Origin: Actinomycetota bacterium
GTDB taxonomy: Bacteria; Actinomycetota; Actinomycetes; Propionibacteriales; Propionibacteriaceae
Assembly: GCA_016213595.1 (NCBI GenBank)
Contig: JACRAA010000003.1
Coordinates: 1-6,772, forward strand
Reading direction: 5' to 3'
DNA: 6,772 nucleotides
This document shows, in pieces, positions 6,422 through 6,772 of this stretch (position 1 is its first letter; each line of letters starts with the position of its first letter). A model generated the notes under the pieces. That model searched no databases, was not told the DNA's origin, and saw only the letters and a program-made list of their open reading frames with translations. The translations under genes and the position numbers were made by a program.

Positions 6422-6464
6422 TCCAACTCACAAACCCTCCTCCTCACCAACCATCCAACTCACA
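6422..6464. repeat. 11-bp direct repeat flanking the dapF Shine-Dalgarno
   Basis: TCCAACTCACA occurs perfectly at 6422-6432 and again at 6454-6464, offset by 32 bp. On the coding (minus) strand this is TGTGAGTTGGA. The upstream copy contains the miaA stop codon; the other contains the alternative TTG start of dapF. The purine-rich AGGAGGAGG lies between them. It may be a relic of a small duplication. Confidence 0.6.
6436..6444 (-). promoter_or_regulatory. Strong Shine-Dalgarno ahead of dapF
   Basis: AGGAGGAGG on the minus strand is the strongest ribosome-binding sequence in the miaA-dapF gap. It is 9 bases from TTG 6426, 15 from GTG 6420, 18 from ATG 6417 and about 39 from ATG 6396. It therefore conflicts with the start favoured by protein length. 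Confidence 0.55.
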
Positions 6465-6772
6465 GACGCTCTTCGACGAGGGCCATCAGGTCGGACGGCG
6501 CGGGGAGGTCGAGAGCCTCGACCCAGGTGATGCGCGGGTCCCTGCGCCACCAGCCGAGCTGCTTGCGGGCGAAGCGTCGAGTGCCGGCGGCCGTGTCCTT
6601 GCGCGCCTGCTCCTCGGTACAGCTCCCGTCGAGGTACGCGAGCACCTGCTGGTAGCCGAGCGCCCGCGACGCCGTACGACCCTCAGCAATGACACCGTCG
6701 TGTGCTACTGGGCCACGGACGACATGGCAAACGCGTTCCTCGACGACCTTGATGCGCTCTTTCAGTCCGACC
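6460..6772 (-). CDS. miaA: MiaA, tRNA dimethylallyltransferase (3' part, cut by the window edge)
   Basis: MiaA transfers a dimethylallyl group to adenosine 37 of tRNAs that read UNN codons, which steadies codon-anticodon pairing. Only the C-terminal part is present, about 104 codons, open to the right edge. The last 76 residues or so are typical: EGRTASRALGYQQVLAYLDG, then RRFARKQLGWWRRDPRITWV, ending ALVEERL. These form the end of the catalytic domain plus the C-terminal helices; the P-loop and tRNA-swinging regions would lie beyond the window. Upstream of GVIAEGRT (about base 6690) the frame stays open, but the residues (for example RIKVVEERVCHVVRGPVAHD) do not match the helix I expect there and are some residues too short. 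That stretch also has lower GC. The family call for the C-terminal part is firm; the first ~27 codons shown here are doubtful. Confidence 0.85.
   Translation of the reverse strand, partial: VGLKERIKVVEERVCHVVRGPVAHDGVIAEGRTASRALGYQQVLAYLDGSCTEEQARKDTAAGTRRFARKQLGWWRRDPRITWVEALDLPAPSDLMALVEERL
6691..6772. other. Lower-GC end segment of uncertain origin
   Basis: The last ~80-90 bp are about 59% G+C against roughly 70% in the neighbouring genes. The miaA frame through them shows unusual third positions (GGA, AAA, GTT, GTA, GCA). The plus strand, codon-aligned from GAC at 6691, is also open to the edge, with G/C at about 23 of 27 third positions. Its translation contains DTVVCYWATDDMANAFLDDL, with no recognisable family and no clear start. 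This may be a diverged stretch of miaA, a junction with foreign DNA, or an assembly join. Confidence 0.3.

Noticed and set aside
1..6772. CRISPR array, tRNA/rRNA gene, insertion sequence or prophage remains
   Set aside because: No spaced repeat series, no tRNA-like cloverleaf, no transposase or integrase motifs and no terminal inverted repeats were seen on either strand.

Overview
The window comes from a high-GC, Gram-positive actinobacterium (Actinomycetota). The evidence is strong G/C preference at third codon positions, GTG starts, a LexA very close in sequence to mycobacterial LexA, and the gene order lexA(+) facing hflX-dapF-miaA(-). As I recall it, Mycobacterium tuberculosis has the same arrangement (Rv2720 facing Rv2725c-Rv2727c). 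The family style loosely suggests Propionibacteriales or Nocardioidaceae, but the sequence alone does not settle the order.

Left part, plus strand: lexA (SOS repressor, reading frame open to the left edge); a 67-residue, very acidic protein of unknown function; and a START/SRPBCC-fold protein. A sigma-B/sigma-F-type promoter (GTGT-N15-GGGTAT) lies in the 33-bp gap after lexA, so the two small genes may be a general-stress unit separate from lexA. Middle and right part, minus strand, transcribed towards the left: miaA (3' part only, cut by the right edge), dapF, hflX, a DinG-type Fe-S helicase, and a small DUF7218/Rho-N-like protein. The two transcription directions meet in a 40-bp gap near 1622-1661 that has no clear terminator.

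How the genes relate: LexA and the DinG-like helicase belong to DNA-damage response and repair. HflX splits or rescues ribosomes under stress. MiaA prenylates tRNA A37. DapF makes meso-diaminopimelate for peptidoglycan and lysine. This is a conserved core neighbourhood, apparently without mobile elements, CRISPR arrays or RNA genes. The three small genes between lexA and dinG look like lineage-specific, stress-type cargo.

Most worth a second look: the compact dinG start region (a TANNNT -10 exactly placed for a leaderless GTG start, inside a perfect 8-bp inverted repeat); the sigma-B-like promoter of the small-gene pair; the hflX stop codon in the loop of a GC hairpin with a competing alternative fold; the conflict over the dapF start beside an 11-bp direct repeat; and the last ~80 bp, where recognisable MiaA sequence and the high GC both fade. 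I found no convincing novel multi-gene system here.
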